Under the pieces are notes generated by a model, which did no database searches, was not told where the DNA came from, and worked only from the letters and a program-made list of their open reading frames with translations. Of a DNA stretch of 64,000 nt, positions 22,639-34,174 are shown piece by piece (position 1 is the first letter of the stretch; every line of letters starts with the position of its first letter). The DNA comes from Xiphydria camelus. Lineage: Eukaryota; Arthropoda; Insecta; Hymenoptera; Xiphydriidae. Made by a program: the position numbers and the translations under genes. The stretch spans positions 6,706,001 through 6,770,000 of the forward strand of contig OY783195.1 in the NCBI GenBank assembly GCA_963678675.1, written 5' to 3'.

Positions 22639-24059
22639 TAGGGAAAAATAAATTGTGTAGAGGGAGAGAGAGAAAGAGAGATAGAAAGAGAGAGGAGGGA
22701 GAGAGGATCTCCTAGATCCTTGAGAATATAAAATATGCGTGTAGGCGTTCGTCAGGCTTGGCATCAACGTTCGCGATCGGTATAATCGAATGGCTGATTG
22801 CTAGTGAATTTATGGTACTACAGTACAGCCTATAGTGTAAGTAGGTTCCATTCGGGTTATCACCTCTCGTATATATCCGCATGAAAGTCTTTACGTCCGA
22901 TTTCTTCATTCCTCCTTTCTCTGGTTATTAAAATTTATCTTCCAGATATAAACGCCTTCTACACCAATAGCAGATAGTCATTCCTTGGGGAATTATTTGA
23001 AAGTTGACTGTTAACCGGAGGTGAAAAAGTCGAGCGCTAAATCGGTTTCAGATTTAGAGAGCCTGAAAGGCTGAGTGTAGATATTTATTAATTGCCAATG
23101 ATTGAACATATATATACTTCGCCTCTAAACAAAGAATATACCTAGATCCACTGAATTTCTCATTAACGAAATGTTACTTAATGAAAACCTAAGATGAAAA
23201 TACTATAATAAAAAATTATCTCAGATTTTCACGAACAATGTTCCATTTGTGGAAAGATCTGAGAGTCTGAAACACCATGCATAACTTCCAATCATAAACA
23301 GTACGAGAGTTATTCGACGGCATTAATTAACGGACAATGGACGACGATAATGGCAGTAACAATGAGTTCTGTCTGTGGGACTATTGGATCGAAGCGTGCT
23401 ATCGTCGGGAAAATTGAAAGGGGATGAGACACACGTGGCCCCAAAGCGGATTTGACTCGTTAATAGAGGGAACGCGGTTTAACCCCTCCCGCGACGAAAA
23501 TAGAGGGTCTGATTCCATGCTGACGTCTAATGGCGGTCGGTAGAATTGGAGCTTATAGCGTGTCGTCTAGTTATGCAGACAATTCGTATCATTACCGGAG
23601 GACCGGTATAATAATACCCTGTACCTCCCCCCCCCCCCTACCCTCGTTTCATTTTTCAATCTTAGAGAATTAACAAATCTAGGCAAATAAAAAGTATCGA
23701 TCTAACAACTACGACTTAATTTTGTGAAATCAGAGTGAATACATTTATTTCAGATTCCCAGCGTGCATTTCAAAAACGTTATAAGTGCTAAAATTAGAAT
23801 ATTTCTGGAGAAAGGAAAAAGCGTAAAAAAATATTTTTCTTTCTACCGAAAAATCTGTATTTTGACACTTACAATGTTTTATAAATGCACGTTTCATATA
23901 TAAAACGATCGCTTGTCGAGTCTGGAAACTGATTTATAGACAAATCTAGAGACACGCGTTTTCAAATTTTTATTTAATTTTCCGGAAAAACCGAATCCTT
24001 TGAAATCAATCGAACAATGATTCTGTTCGACGTTTTATATTCGTCCAGAACCAAAAAAC
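22639..24059. other. Intergenic, nothing recognised
   Basis: AG-rich simple sequence at 22,662-22,708 and poly-C at 23,626-23,638. No gene or element with clear ends. Confidence 0.55.
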
Positions 24060-25262
24060 ATATTTATCATCTCGCGTTATTATAATGTCAAAAGGTCGTA
24101 TGTGCCAAAAAGTGCCTTTATAAAGTCAGAAGAGCGTATACATTTTTTTTATTTACTCAAATTTGCCTAAATAGGAATAAATAAAATGAAGAAGAAAATA
24201 ATTGGAAACTTATAAACAAAGGAGCGTACAGGATATGGTCGATATACCCTTATGCCATTAGTTTTCGAGATTTTTAAAAACCTTAATGCCAAAAAGGGAT
24301 ATAGACTCTATCCTATATTTGTTTTACCCTTTTGCTTTTAGCTTTTCAAATTTTCATTTTATGATTCCTGAACTTTTTTTTACGTAAGTATTTCTATCAG
24401 TTACGAGAGTAAATTATTTGTATAAGTCCTTTTGTGGCTTTCACAATGCCAAAAGGGCGTAAAGTAGAGTGTACGATCTTTTGGCATTAGTGACGCGATA
24501 TTTATTGAGATTTCGAAAAAATTGATACCTATACCTACCGCGATTCTAATACCGTTATTTTTACTATCATTACAGCGTAACCCCCCCATCATCGAGCGCA
24601 CGTGGAGCCAGATCCTCGGCATACCGATACGTCCGACCGAGTCCGACAACAGTGACTCCTTTCATTTTTACGGGGTTTCGTGGTGTCGTGGGCAGAAAAA
24701 ACCGAACGCCACGCGTGACGGCAGACTCTTGAGGGTCACAGTCACCACCGTCGTGGATCGTACGCGCACTGCGGTTGGGCTCGTATTGTTTCAGCTGTCG
24801 GGAAGCTCTGCAATGGACTTTTACGTTTAGAAAAACCCAGATTCATTGCGACGTTCTCGTTCCACGTGCGTTCGTTCGCGTTTGTTCGATGCTCTTGATA
24901 AAGGAATTCAATGCTGTGGTATTTATAGTCGTGTTTTGAATGTATAAAATAGTTTCAAGATAATGATGTTGTGGCTAACGAGGGACGTCACAAGTTTTTA
25001 CGAGGTCGGTTTATTTCTTGAGACTCAACTGTCAATATTGGCCCAAGAGTATGAGAGTAGTTTATGGTTTCAAAGAGGAACGAATTTTTGGGCAAGATTT
25101 TCGATGACTCGATATATATCGAGGACATTTCTTCGGATATCGCCACTTTACTTCGAAAAGTTATTTTGTTTTTGCAATAAGTTCTGCTTTATTTCGACTA
25201 CGTTAAAACGTAGACAACTAAAAGTAGCCGAATTTTTAGTTACCTAGTTCTTACATTCAGTC
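24060..25262. repeat. Region with recurring GCCAAAAGGGCGTA-like words
   Basis: Variants of GCCAAAAGGGCGTA occur in both orientations near 24,087, 24,105, 24,288, 24,328, 24,449 and 24,478, spaced 20-180 bases apart. The pattern is degenerate and non-coding. Bases 24,560-24,830 are more CpG-rich with a 102-codon frame of no recognised family. Confidence 0.4.
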
Positions 25263-25359
25263 GACGATATTATATCGAGGGTTTCCTGCCAAAAGGGCGT
25301 ATCAACCAAAACATGACTTTTGTGGATGCGCCCTTTTGGCGGGAAATCCTCGATATGGT
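25263..25359. repeat. Hairpin with GCCAAAAGGGCGTA arms
   Basis: TATATCGAGGGTTTCCTGCC plus AAAAGGGCGTATC pairs with the mirrored GATGCGCCCTTTTGG and GGGAAATCCTCGATAT around a loop CAAAACATG. Arms are about 37 bases with few mismatches. Confidence 0.8.
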
Positions 25360-25639
25360 GGCACTTATTACGTAGCATCGAAACATAAGGGAGTCACAGG
25401 TATAACCTTTAAATTCTGTGAATAAAACATGAACAACTAAACAACTTTATTTTGATAATCCGAAACGCTGATATCATTGGGTTGACCCCGGCGTGCCGAC
25501 GACATCGACGCCAGAGCACAATATTCACTGTAACAGAGTCATGCTGTGTATATATGGTGGGATATGAAAGGCGTACTCCATTATGAACTTCTGAAACCTG
25601 GCCAGACAGTTACTGCCGATCGCTATCGTCGACAATTTA

Positions 25640-25835
25640 ATACCTACGATTGGACCAAGAACGCAAATTTACTTGCGGGAACGCAAGTAATTATTTATTT
25701 ATATCAATGAAATCTTTTTTCATATTAATTAAATATTTCGTCCTTGCAGTCACATACTATTCCACATGATCGCAAGGAATAAATAGTTAATTGATCTATT
25801 AAAAGATTTCATTGTTATAAATAAATAATACGTGA
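25640..25835. mobile_element. MITE family F, copy 1 (decayed ends)
   Basis: TTACTTGCGGGAACGCAAGT, AATTATTTATTTATATCAAT and GAAATCTTTTTTCATATTAA match the copy at 41,668. The arms are inverted (ATATCAATGAAATC versus GATTTCATTGTTATA). The outer ends are poorly preserved. Confidence 0.65.
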
Positions 25836-26326
25836 CGACGTCTAAAATATACACGAAACACCTGCGTAGGTATAATAGGCACACTCTCTCTTTTAAACTA
25901 ATAGCACACGCGCCAGATAAATATTCCTTTGAACGAGGTCAATCCCTGCGAGATTTACGACGTCATATGGCACCTCCACTCGACCCTTTCGACCGTACGA
26001 ATAAATATTTTCACGAAGCAGGTAGATCGACTCGAAAACCGCGCGATATAGGAGCATTGATCAGAACGCATCCCAAGGACCGCGTGCCGCGTTCGCAGGT
26101 GCGTAAATTTCAAAGTCCAACAGGATCTGTAGCCTATCTGCATATAAATCGGTAAATCGATGCACGAGTGCGCGCATATGGGAAGTAGGTACATATAATA
26201 TATATGCGCGCGGCCTCGCGTGCTTACTTTCGGTCGTTATCGATGCAACCGCGAGGAAAATGTAGCCTCCGAGTCGATCGCAAGGATAACCGGCCTATGT
26301 AGACGTTACAGCCACCGCTACAATTA
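25836..26326. other. Intergenic, nothing recognised
   Basis: One 107-codon frame at 25,832-26,155 has no recognised domain and begins inside MITE DNA. Confidence 0.5.
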
Positions 26327-26630
26327 GAAAAATCTCAGATAGAGAGCAATGATTTAATTCGACTAAAAAGTTTACTTTGGGATGATGAATAATTCATTCA
26401 AATAACTGCTATTTAGTTGAATTAAGTAAAATCGATCGAATTGAACAATATTTATTTAGAAGTATGTGAAACGTTCACAAATAATTACTGCTTGATTCGA
26501 CTAAATTTTATTTGATTCAACTAGATCTTAGCAGATCGGATAAAATTCTCGTTACTTTAAATGAAATTTAGTTGAATAAAATAACTGCTCTCTCTCTCTC
26601 TCTATAGGTATTTGAGATTTTTCTCGGATG
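26327..26630. mobile_element. Foldback MITE with AGAAAAATCTCA ends
   Basis: AGAAAAATCTCAGATAGAGA on the left mirrors the right end (inverted GAGAAAAATCTCAAATACC). GATTTAATTCGACTAAA pairs with the mirrored TTTAGTTGAATAAAAT. The right arm contains a (CT)n run at 26,588-26,603 that is only GAGAG in the left arm. Confidence 0.7.
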
Positions 26631-27456
26631 TAGCCTACAAATTCGAACTTTTTTACGGCAGGAATTTCATGAAGGATTTTCATTTCTACATAAGTACACA
26701 AACAGAAAAATATGCTTTTTTGAAATATACGTCCATACTGAATGACTTATAATTACACATAATCATTCGAATTATAATTTCTGGTCTTTGTCGATATTTT
26801 ATAGTAAAATTTAGAATAAAAGTACCTATATTAAAAATATTGTTCCTATTTAGAATACTCAAAATAACAACAATTTCTGTTAGTAACAACTCGGTGAATA
26901 GAAAGTAAATTTTTTTCAGATAAATCTTTCTTCTTATATGAGTAATATAATTTTTAGGTGTTATAGTACTTTGCATTGTTTATATAGAGTATAAAATAAG
27001 TTTGAGGTCACGGGGCTTCTTCCAATATGGATCAAATATTTCTGATGTGATTGAACTATATCTTTCTCTCAGGGTATTGGCTACAGAAAAAGCTCCCTAT
27101 ATTTTGGATAAAGTCCTACCAAAGCCGAATCGAATAAAATTCACGGTTCCCGTAATTTTATAAAAAATTTTTTTATCCGGTTCGAGGGAAAACTGCATCC
27201 GATGCCTACGCCCAATAAAATATTACATTCAATTGAATAACAATCGATTAGATAAAATTCCGATTATTAAACATAAAGTTAATTGCTCTAAAAAAAGGTG
27301 TATTTTATAGAAAGAAATGTTTTGTTTGGCTGTCTAATAGAAAATTCGATTATTTCATATTATCTACGAATTACTAGTAATTCTTATCAAGTTCAATTAA
27401 AATTACTGAGTACAAATGTTTCATCATGAATATATTTAGTCGAGCTCGCATTGATA
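26631..27456. other. AT-rich intergenic, nothing recognised
   Basis: Stops in all frames apart from short AT-rich frames (for example 26,686-26,976 minus) without homology. No clear element ends. Confidence 0.55.
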
Positions 27457-27780
27457 CACAGACAAAATGGATTTAATAATTTATACAGCGAATCTCAGTA
27501 ATAGGGCTACTTGAAGTGAAACATTGAATTTCTTAATAAACATAACGTACTTTTTACAGTTCACAACAGTATAAACATCTGACACATATTAATGGTTATA
27601 TTGGTAAATTTTACCGTACCCATAAACTGATATTTATATTATAACGAACTGTAAAAAGTAGGTTGTGGTCTATTAAAAACTTCAAAATATATATATTTTA
27701 CCTCGAGGAGCCCTGTTCACTGGGATGTAGAAATTCACGGGGTTTCCTATGATATTTTACTAACCCTTTCTCTCTCCGTG
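27457..27780 (+). mobile_element. MITE family B, copy 2
   Basis: TA at 27,455-27,456 and 27,781-27,782. Ends CACAGACAAAATGGATTTAA and CTAACCCTTTCTCTCTCCGTG. The arms mirror each other: GGGCTACTTGAAGTGAAAC with the right-arm TTACCTCGAGGAGCCCTG, and AACGTACTTTTTACAGTT with AACTGTAAAAAGTAGG. Confidence 0.85.
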
Positions 27781-28669
27781 TAATTTCCACTAGAAATGAC
27801 TCTGAACGCGAATTCGGCCGATTCGATACGCCACGGTTTCGGTTTGCAACGCAATATCGCGCGTGCAATTGGTTGCACTGCGACCTCGCGTGGATGCGCA
27901 GCCGTCCAACGGTCGCTAACTGGAATAATAATCATTAATACCGCTGCGCTCGCCGTGTAACGAGTGTTTGATGTGCCCATATAATAACGATATTGTACCC
28001 CACCCCACGACCGCGCCGAATTGCGATCAGCAGAGAATCCACGAACGCAATCACGGACGTACGTACGTACGTACGTTCGTTCGCGATGCATACGCGCTCG
28101 CGTGTGGACAACGTATCGTCCTCACCCCCGCCTCGTTTGCTCATTACAAGTACGAAGAGAGCACCGGGGTTTGTATGACTAACGCGCCGCACAAACGCGG
28201 CCACCGGCCGCGGAATAATATTCGGGGCAACGAGACCGATCGCACGATCGGGACTCGTCGCGTCGATACTGATTAATGAAACCGCCCGAGGGCCGCAGAC
28301 CGCGTCGACACGGCGACGACCGGCTTGTTTGAATTTGGACAAACGCGCCGATCGTTACAATTTCCGGGTTGACGAAGAGAGAGGGAGGAAGAGAAATATC
28401 GCATGAGATCAGCGAAACGAAATGCAAGAGCGAGGCGAAAATAAGAGTAACGGAGTACCTGGATACAGGGTGTTATCCTTGAGCTCGTACATAGGACGAT
28501 ATGCACTATGTACGTTATTGACTGTATACCGGAGTGTTCAGTGTATGATTGATTGATTATAGTAGCCAGGGAATTTCTCTCGCAACGGTTGTCGACTACT
28601 GTCGATTGACTTAACCAATCATACGCCACCCTCAGATATCCAGCCAGTAACGTATAGCCTATAACCCAT
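27781..28669. other. CpG-rich intergenic with (ACGT)n
   Basis: (ACGT)n occupies 28,054-28,080. Overlapping open frames on both strands (27,935-28,342 minus; 27,968-28,276 plus) have no recognised domain and reflect composition. Confidence 0.5.
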
Positions 28670-28675
28670 ATTATA

Positions 28676-28994
28676 CGACACAGCAAATATGGTATACAAT
28701 TTTGTGGAACTGTAGACGATGGGCGTCATCGTTGATTGGTCGTGGTGAGTAGGAGAAGTTAAGCAGGATTGGCAACTGCCAATGATAAAACTCTTCAATC
28801 AGGTAGGTACGCCCGATTCTTACCGGATTTCACTCTAGGTCTGGTTAAAATCGGGAGTACCTACCTCAGTTTAAGAGTTTCATTATTAGGTACAGCTGCC
28901 TATCCTGATTAACCTCTTCTACCCATCACGGCCAATCAACGATGACACTAGGCTTTTAGTTCCACAAGTCGTAAACACCATATTTGCTATGTCG
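28676..28994. mobile_element. Foldback element with TATTATA flanks
   Basis: CGACACAGCAAATATGG on the left mirrors CCATATTTGCTATGTCG on the right. Pairing continues through GTCATCGTTGATTGG and TAATCAGGATAGG-type words to the centre near 28,835. TATTATA occurs directly outside both ends (28,669-28,675 and 28,995-29,001), a possible 7-bp target duplication. Non-coding, 319 bp. Confidence 0.75.
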
Positions 28995-29031
28995 TATTAT
29001 ATATCAAATGATTCGCTCTGTATATCGTGCT

Positions 29032-29541
29032 GCATTAATTAAAAAATAATCTGAACAAGTTAATCTAAAACCTGGAGACGACGACCAAACCGTTTGACTG
29101 ACCACTTTCTAATTAGAATAACTAGAATAGACATGTATTATAGTTGGAATTATTAAACATGTAATTAGAATAACTAAATATTAGATTCAAGTTACTAGTA
29201 TTTTGGTTAGAATAACTACATGGAAAAATGATTTTGCAAGCTTAGCAAAACTAGGTTTCGCTGGGAACTTTTTGCTACCATGACGAAAACGTATGTATCT
29301 TCAATAGTAAATAATTAAACAACAGTCACGGTGAATTTTTTTTCGGTAAAAATATTTGCTACCCCAGTAAATATTGTTACCATTATTGGACATATCTTTT
29401 GCTGCCATAGATGATATTTTTCTCATGATAGCAAGAAATTCTCAGCAAACCTAGTTTTATTAAAATTGCAAAATCATTTTTTTCCGTGTAAACTCGTTTA
29501 ACCAGATGCGTTTTATCATTTTAACCGTTATTTTTTTAGTG
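29032..29541 (+). mobile_element. MITE family A, copy 5, with an inserted MITE
   Basis: Left end CATTAATTAAAAAATAATC (diverged), right end ACCGTTATTTTTTTAGTG. GACGACGACCAAACCGTTTG and TTTTGGTTAGAATAACTA precede the inserted element, and AACTCGTTTAACCAGATGCG follows it, giving normal family A order when it is removed. Confidence 0.8.
29219..29488. mobile_element. MITE inserted in family A copy 5
   Basis: Ends CATGGAAAAATGATTTTGCA and (inverted right end) CACGGAAAAAAATGATTTTG, flanked by TA at 29,217-29,218 and 29,489-29,490. The arms share AAAACTAGGTTT and TTTTTGCTACC words. 270 bp, no frame. Confidence 0.9.
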
Positions 29542-29752
29542 TATGTATGACCTTAACGGAAACACCCGGTAGAATAGTGCGAGGGAGAAACGTGGACCGA
29601 TATTCGAGGAGGATGAATATCGCGGGGAGAAGGGAATTACAATGGCAATCGTCGATCAAAGTACGTACGTATATTACGAGGGAGAAGGGGTGCAGAGCAG
29701 AACGAGTGAGGGGAGATTGAAAAGAAAGTAGCGATGCATATCTCTGGGGTGC

Positions 29753-29866
29753 TATTCCGTACACGCGACCGACTATTGTCAGCGTCGTTATATATACGCA
29801 TTTTTTTCAAGTATAAGAAATCCTGCATCACGACGCCGACAGTTGTCGATCGCGTGTACGGAATAA
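29753..29866. repeat. Strong isolated hairpin
   Basis: TATTCCGTACACGCGACCGA followed by CTATTGTCAGCGTCGT pairs with the mirrored ACGACGCCGACAGTTGTCG and ATCGCGTGTACGGAATA. About 36-base arms have roughly five mismatches around a loop of about 40 bases. No MITE-type ends or TA flanks are apparent. It could be a degenerate foldback element or a pre-miRNA-like transcript. Confidence 0.8.
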
Positions 29867-30218
29867 CGCGGCTGTTATAGGGTAAGATTGAAACCGGCCG
29901 ATCTCATGCACAATCGCTGCACACAATGCGGAGCATTGCATAGAGGCAGGAGGGTAAATATTTGTAACGGAGGGAAATCGGTAAAAAATGTTAAGATTGA
30001 TTTCAATATTAATTCTTTTATAATGGAATTAATGAATAAGTTGGCACATACGTGTATTTGCAGTGCAGGAGTGATGGGACAAGTAGGTAGATTCGATGTA
30101 TAACAAGAAGGGTACAGCGGTAGAAGGGAGAATGTCAAATGTTTAGCCAATTCGTGATTTCTACGCCATCTAGTTGAAAATTTCGCATTCTTTCAGCTGG
30201 CAAAGGTTTACAGGCAAA
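29867..30218. other. Intergenic, nothing recognised
   Basis: Short overlapping frames on both strands (29,875-30,150 minus; 29,888-30,103 plus) with no recognised family. Confidence 0.5.
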
Positions 30219-30350
30219 AAAAAGGTACAGTCGAAGAGATACAGACGTTTAAAATTTTAGCGTAACAGGCGAAAAGGGGGAATATATCCGCGCGCAAATT
30301 TGCTGTCCTGTAAATTTGCTTGTTTTGATATTCCCCCTTTTACCCCTGTA
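30219..30350. repeat. Inverted repeat with AAAAGGGGGAATAT core
   Basis: AAAAGGTACAG and GAAAAGGGGGAATAT on the left pair with ATATTCCCCCTTTTAC and CTGTACCCTT on the right; the loop holds two CAAATTTGC/TAAATTTGC words. Confidence 0.65.
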
Positions 30351-32050
30351 CCCTTCAAATTTGAACAGTAAATTTTATCAAATTCACACACAGTAGTAAG
30401 AAAAATAATTATCGTAGTATTTTTCAATTAAATTTATTAGATTATTGATAAATTTCAATCGAGAAGCGGTATTTCGACCTTCTTAACTGTTGCAAATGAT
30501 AAAATCGACAGTGCTGATGAATTCTATGAATAAAATTTCTCTTATAGAACTCATTTTGAGAAAACCGATATGACATGCAGATATTCGTATAGAACTTTAT
30601 CGTAGATCGAAAGGTTATATAAGAAAGCATTCGACTAACTGACGGCGAAATAACGCGTGTAATGAAATAAACTTAATTAAGTAACACTCTAAACAGCGTT
30701 CCTACATAACTGGGCTCCGGACTCCAAGCGACGGGATTAGAAGTACAAAGTATAATCGCTATTCCTGGTATCACATAAAATATGAAACACACGAAAAAAA
30801 TAATATAAAACAATTTTATAGAGAATTCAATTTTCAGATATAATGATCTTTCATTTTTGTTTACTATTTAGGTACCATATTTACGTAGATAAAGCACATA
30901 CGGTGTATTCGATATTTCTATTTTGAAAGCAATTGTCACGTATATGAAGCTTCATGGCACGGAATTTAATACTTAAAAAAATACCGTAATTTGAACTTTC
31001 GTTGGTGTCTCGGAGACGCCACGCGGCGCCCAGTTAAAAGCTGAATAACATTATGCACAATTCGAGCTTACCATATCGAGCTAAATTTCTAAGTTCCTCC
31101 GCGTATCCTCTTTCCCGTCCACGATAATTTCAAAGATCGCGACGAACAAAGGTACCCTTCCCCGTCGCCGCGAACGTCAAAGCGCATCAATCCCCGAAAA
31201 AAAAAAGGCATCGCGCCTCGCGCGCCGCAGGCGTCCTCGCAGCAGCGGAGAGGCGCGATCCTTCCTGACGCTACAACGCAGCCTCGTCGGAGCCGTCTTC
31301 TCGTACGAATACCCGACCATCACGTTCTAATAATACCGAGTGGCGTCGTCGGAAACGGAAGTCAGCTGACAGCTGGTACCCGCGCAAGCAAAGGCGGGAC
31401 GGCAGTACCGACAGCCAGGCAGTAACGCGGCATGTGATTTACGTTAATAGCCAGCACGCGACCGCGACTCGAACTCTCTCCTTCTCTTCCTCCTCTCCTC
31501 CTTCTCTCCTGCCCACCGCGGAGACTCGCGTGCACGCGCGGGAAATAGTAAACAAATAGAGTCGATATAGAGGAAGGGAGAGTCGACCCTTCCGCGTGAA
31601 AGGAGGGCGGGAGGGAGGACGCTCCCGCGGAGAAGACTCGGGGAACTTCGAGGGTTGTCGGGGAGTACATAAAAGAGCTCGCGGGGCGCCGAGGGTGGTT
31701 GTTATTGTTTCTACGTCGGGAGAGAAGATATTCGCGTCGGGTTGACGTCGCTATAGTGCGGTGTGCCTCGGGTTTTCATTGGATAATGCATCATTGTAGA
31801 TTGGGAATTAATGTAAATTTTGATCTTGTGGTAATAGGTAAACGTGTCAGTAGTCAGGCATGTTTCAATAGGAGGAAATATTTAGGTATAACATAAATAT
31901 TAGAATTGGAAAAAAAGAATCAATCGCTAGAAAAGAATCTTCAATAAATTATAGGAACACTTATAATAAATGCTAACTAGAGTAAGAACACTGAATTAAA
32001 TTTGCTACATATATTTTTATGGTTGTTTGGATATTGGTCTTAATCATTCG
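30351..32050. other. Intergenic; CpG island-like at 31,000-31,760
   Basis: The CpG-rich block holds a TATA-like CATAAAAG at 31,667 but no initiator at the expected distance. No exon recognised. AT-rich elsewhere. Confidence 0.5.
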
Positions 32051-32253
32051 CATTAGGAAAAAAGTCGTTTGATTTACCTAAATTTTGAAGTTATGGGTGG
32101 TCAACTAAATATACAGTTATTTGAATGAATATTTAGTTGAGAGAGCTGAGTATTTAGTTACTTTAATTTTACATTTGTTGAGATAACTATATATTTAGTT
32201 GATTATCCGTAACCTCAAAATTTAGTTAAATCAAACGATTTTTTTCTCAGTTC
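32051..32253. mobile_element. MITE family H, copy 4
   Basis: Ends CATTAGGAAAAAAGTCGTTT and, inverted, ACTGAGAAAAAAATCGTTTG. CTAAATATACAGTTATTTG mirrors GATAACTATATATTTAG. Confidence 0.8.
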
Positions 32254-33053
32254 AGCTACAAGTACATTTTACCTTATAATATGCAGGCCATTTCCGAGTA
32301 GAAATGTCGTCAGAAAATTCTGAAAATGGATCGAAAACGAATCAGATGTACCGTGAGATTTCGTATTACAATATTCTGTTCATGGAATCTGTTCAAAATC
32401 TGATCCGAATCTGATGAAAATTTCTACTTGTGGATTTTGCTCGAAAGTCGGAAAAATGTATACGCGGAAGTATTTAACGAATATTGCGAACAAGAGAAAG
32501 GAGGGAAAAGTAATACCGCACCATTTTCTTTATCGCAAAACGAGTTTATCGTTGGCGTGTACGAGATAAACACCGAAATATCTCCGCGGAGCCATCAACA
32601 GCGCGCCTATCGCCGCGACGTCGTTTAGTGCAGCGCGAGAGTGCTGCAGGCTCGACGTTCCGGCGCGTTCCCATTCCACCCACTCGCATCTCCTCTCGCA
32701 GACTCCCTCAATTTCCTCCCTTCGTTCTTTTTCCTTTCAAACTCCAGCCTCCCGCGCACGGTGGATGCGTGTGATTTTCAGAAGCGTTTATCAGTCGCGG
32801 CGGAAGGCGAGCAGACATTCGTATGTAGCGACGGACCAAGAATTTCTCTCGATGACTCGGACGCGCGCGTGACGACGATCGTGCGTGCTGCACTCGAGAA
32901 CGACGGCGCGACGGTGGTCCGAAGTATAGACGCGCGACGCTCGGCACACTCGTGGGGGCAGCCAATTTGTTAACCCGCCGCGCACGTGGTACGTAAACTA
33001 GAGTGTGCGCGGATCGGGAAGCGCCCTTTTTCTTTCTCTCTTCCGCGTCATTG
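32254..33053. other. CpG-rich intergenic, no gene recognised
   Basis: Frames at 32,641-32,973 plus and 32,708-33,172 minus overlap fully, run into the MITE at 33,054 and have no recognised domain. A promoter or leader here is possible. Confidence 0.5.
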
Positions 33054-33331
33054 CATTGAGAAAAATAATTGGACAACTTAGCTACAATCTTGGAAACGAT
33101 GACCAAACTATTTGGTGAAATATCGATCCTCCATCTGTTTGGTATAAATTTTTCACTTTTTGATGAGAACAACTATAATAATTATTTGGTACAACTGACC
33201 AGTACTTTAGTTAGAATGTGCGGAGAGAAAGGATTAGTAATTTTTAGAGTGAATCCCAGTTACAGCTCGAGGCAAAACATAGAATTTTTGAATAGACACA
33301 ACGCACTTTTTACAGTTCGTAACAGTAGGTA

Positions 33332-33904
33332 CACTGAGAAAAATACCTTGGTTGAAGTGACAAAACACATGTGGTTAAACGAGTTTGGTTGTTATAATTA
33401 AAATGCTGGTAAATAGCACTAAATATTTAGTTATTCTAACTACACGTAAAAAAGAACGTTGTACAAAGTGATATTTCACATAGTAGAAGTTGTTCTCAGG
33501 AGCAACAATAGCACAGAGTATCATTACACATTGTAAGAGATACTCATTAACATAGTAATATTCAAGATGTTTAACAGCCAATACCACTAATGTATCATAT
33601 GCAACAATATACATAAGAGTGCTACGCTGAATTGTAATGAAAGATGGGTACTTTTATAATACAATGTACAACGGTACTCTGTGTTATGTTGCTTCTGAGG
33701 ACAACTTCTGCTGTTTGAAATGTCACTAATTACTCCATTTATTGAGTACTTTGTACAACATTCTTTTTTCCGTGTATATGTCTAGTTATTTTAACCAGAA
33801 AATGATCAGTCTAATCAAACAGATGGTGGATCCATATTTCACCAAACGATACAGTTAATATCTCGAGGATTTTGGTTAAATTGCTCAAGTCAATTTTATC
33901 AGTG
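33332..33904 (-). mobile_element. MITE family A, copy 7: third level
   Basis: Starts CACTGAGAAAAATACCTTGG after TA and ends AATTTTATCAGTG before TA. It shows GACAAAACACATGTGG and TTATTCTAACTA, then resumes TATGTCTAGTTATTTTAACC after the innermost element. Confidence 0.9.
33443..33774. mobile_element. MITE P: innermost level
   Basis: 332 bp flanked by TA. Ends CACGTAAAAAAGAACGTTGT and, inverted, CACGGAAAAAAGAATGTTGT. The arms pair through GTACAAAGT, AGAAGTTGTTCTCAGGAGC (inverted AGAAGTTGTCCTCAGAAGC) and CACAGAGTA. It is the youngest insertion of the four by stratigraphy. Confidence 0.9.
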
Positions 33905-34174
33905 TATAAACCCGTAAACACCCGACACATATTAGCGGGAAATTGATAAAATTTACCGTATATAAACTGATGCTAATACTATTACGAATTGTAAAAAGTA
34001 CGCTGTGGTCTATTAAAAACTTCAGTGTTTCACCTCGAGAAGCCATGTTACTGGGATAACTGTAAAAATGTATGGGTTTTCCCATAAATGTTTACTAATC
34101 CTTTTTCTCCGTGTAACTAAACACGTTTAGCTAGATGTGTTTTGCCATTTTAAACTAATTATTTTTCTCCGTAT

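Larger units (their letters stand above)
33219..34113 (+). mobile_element. MITE family B, copy 3: second level
   Basis: Starts TGCGGAGAGAAAGGATTAGT, ends TACTAATCCTTTTTCTCCGTG. The left arm is cut at TTACAGTTCGTAACAGTAGG(TA) and resumes TAAACCCGTAAACACCCGAC after the inner element. The right flank is TA; the left flank reads TG. Confidence 0.9.
33054..34174 (+). mobile_element. MITE family A, copy 6: outermost shell of a four-level nest
   Basis: Left part CATTGAGAAAAATAATTGG to TTTAGTTAGAATG; right part from 34,114, ACTAAACACGTTTAGCTAG, to TAATTATTTTTCTCCGTA. Removing 33,219-34,113 joins GTTAGAAT to AACTAAACACG, the usual family A sequence. Confidence 0.9.

Noticed and set aside
31660..31710. 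TATA-like promoter at CATAAAAG
   Set aside because: No initiator about 30 bases downstream and no credible exon follows.
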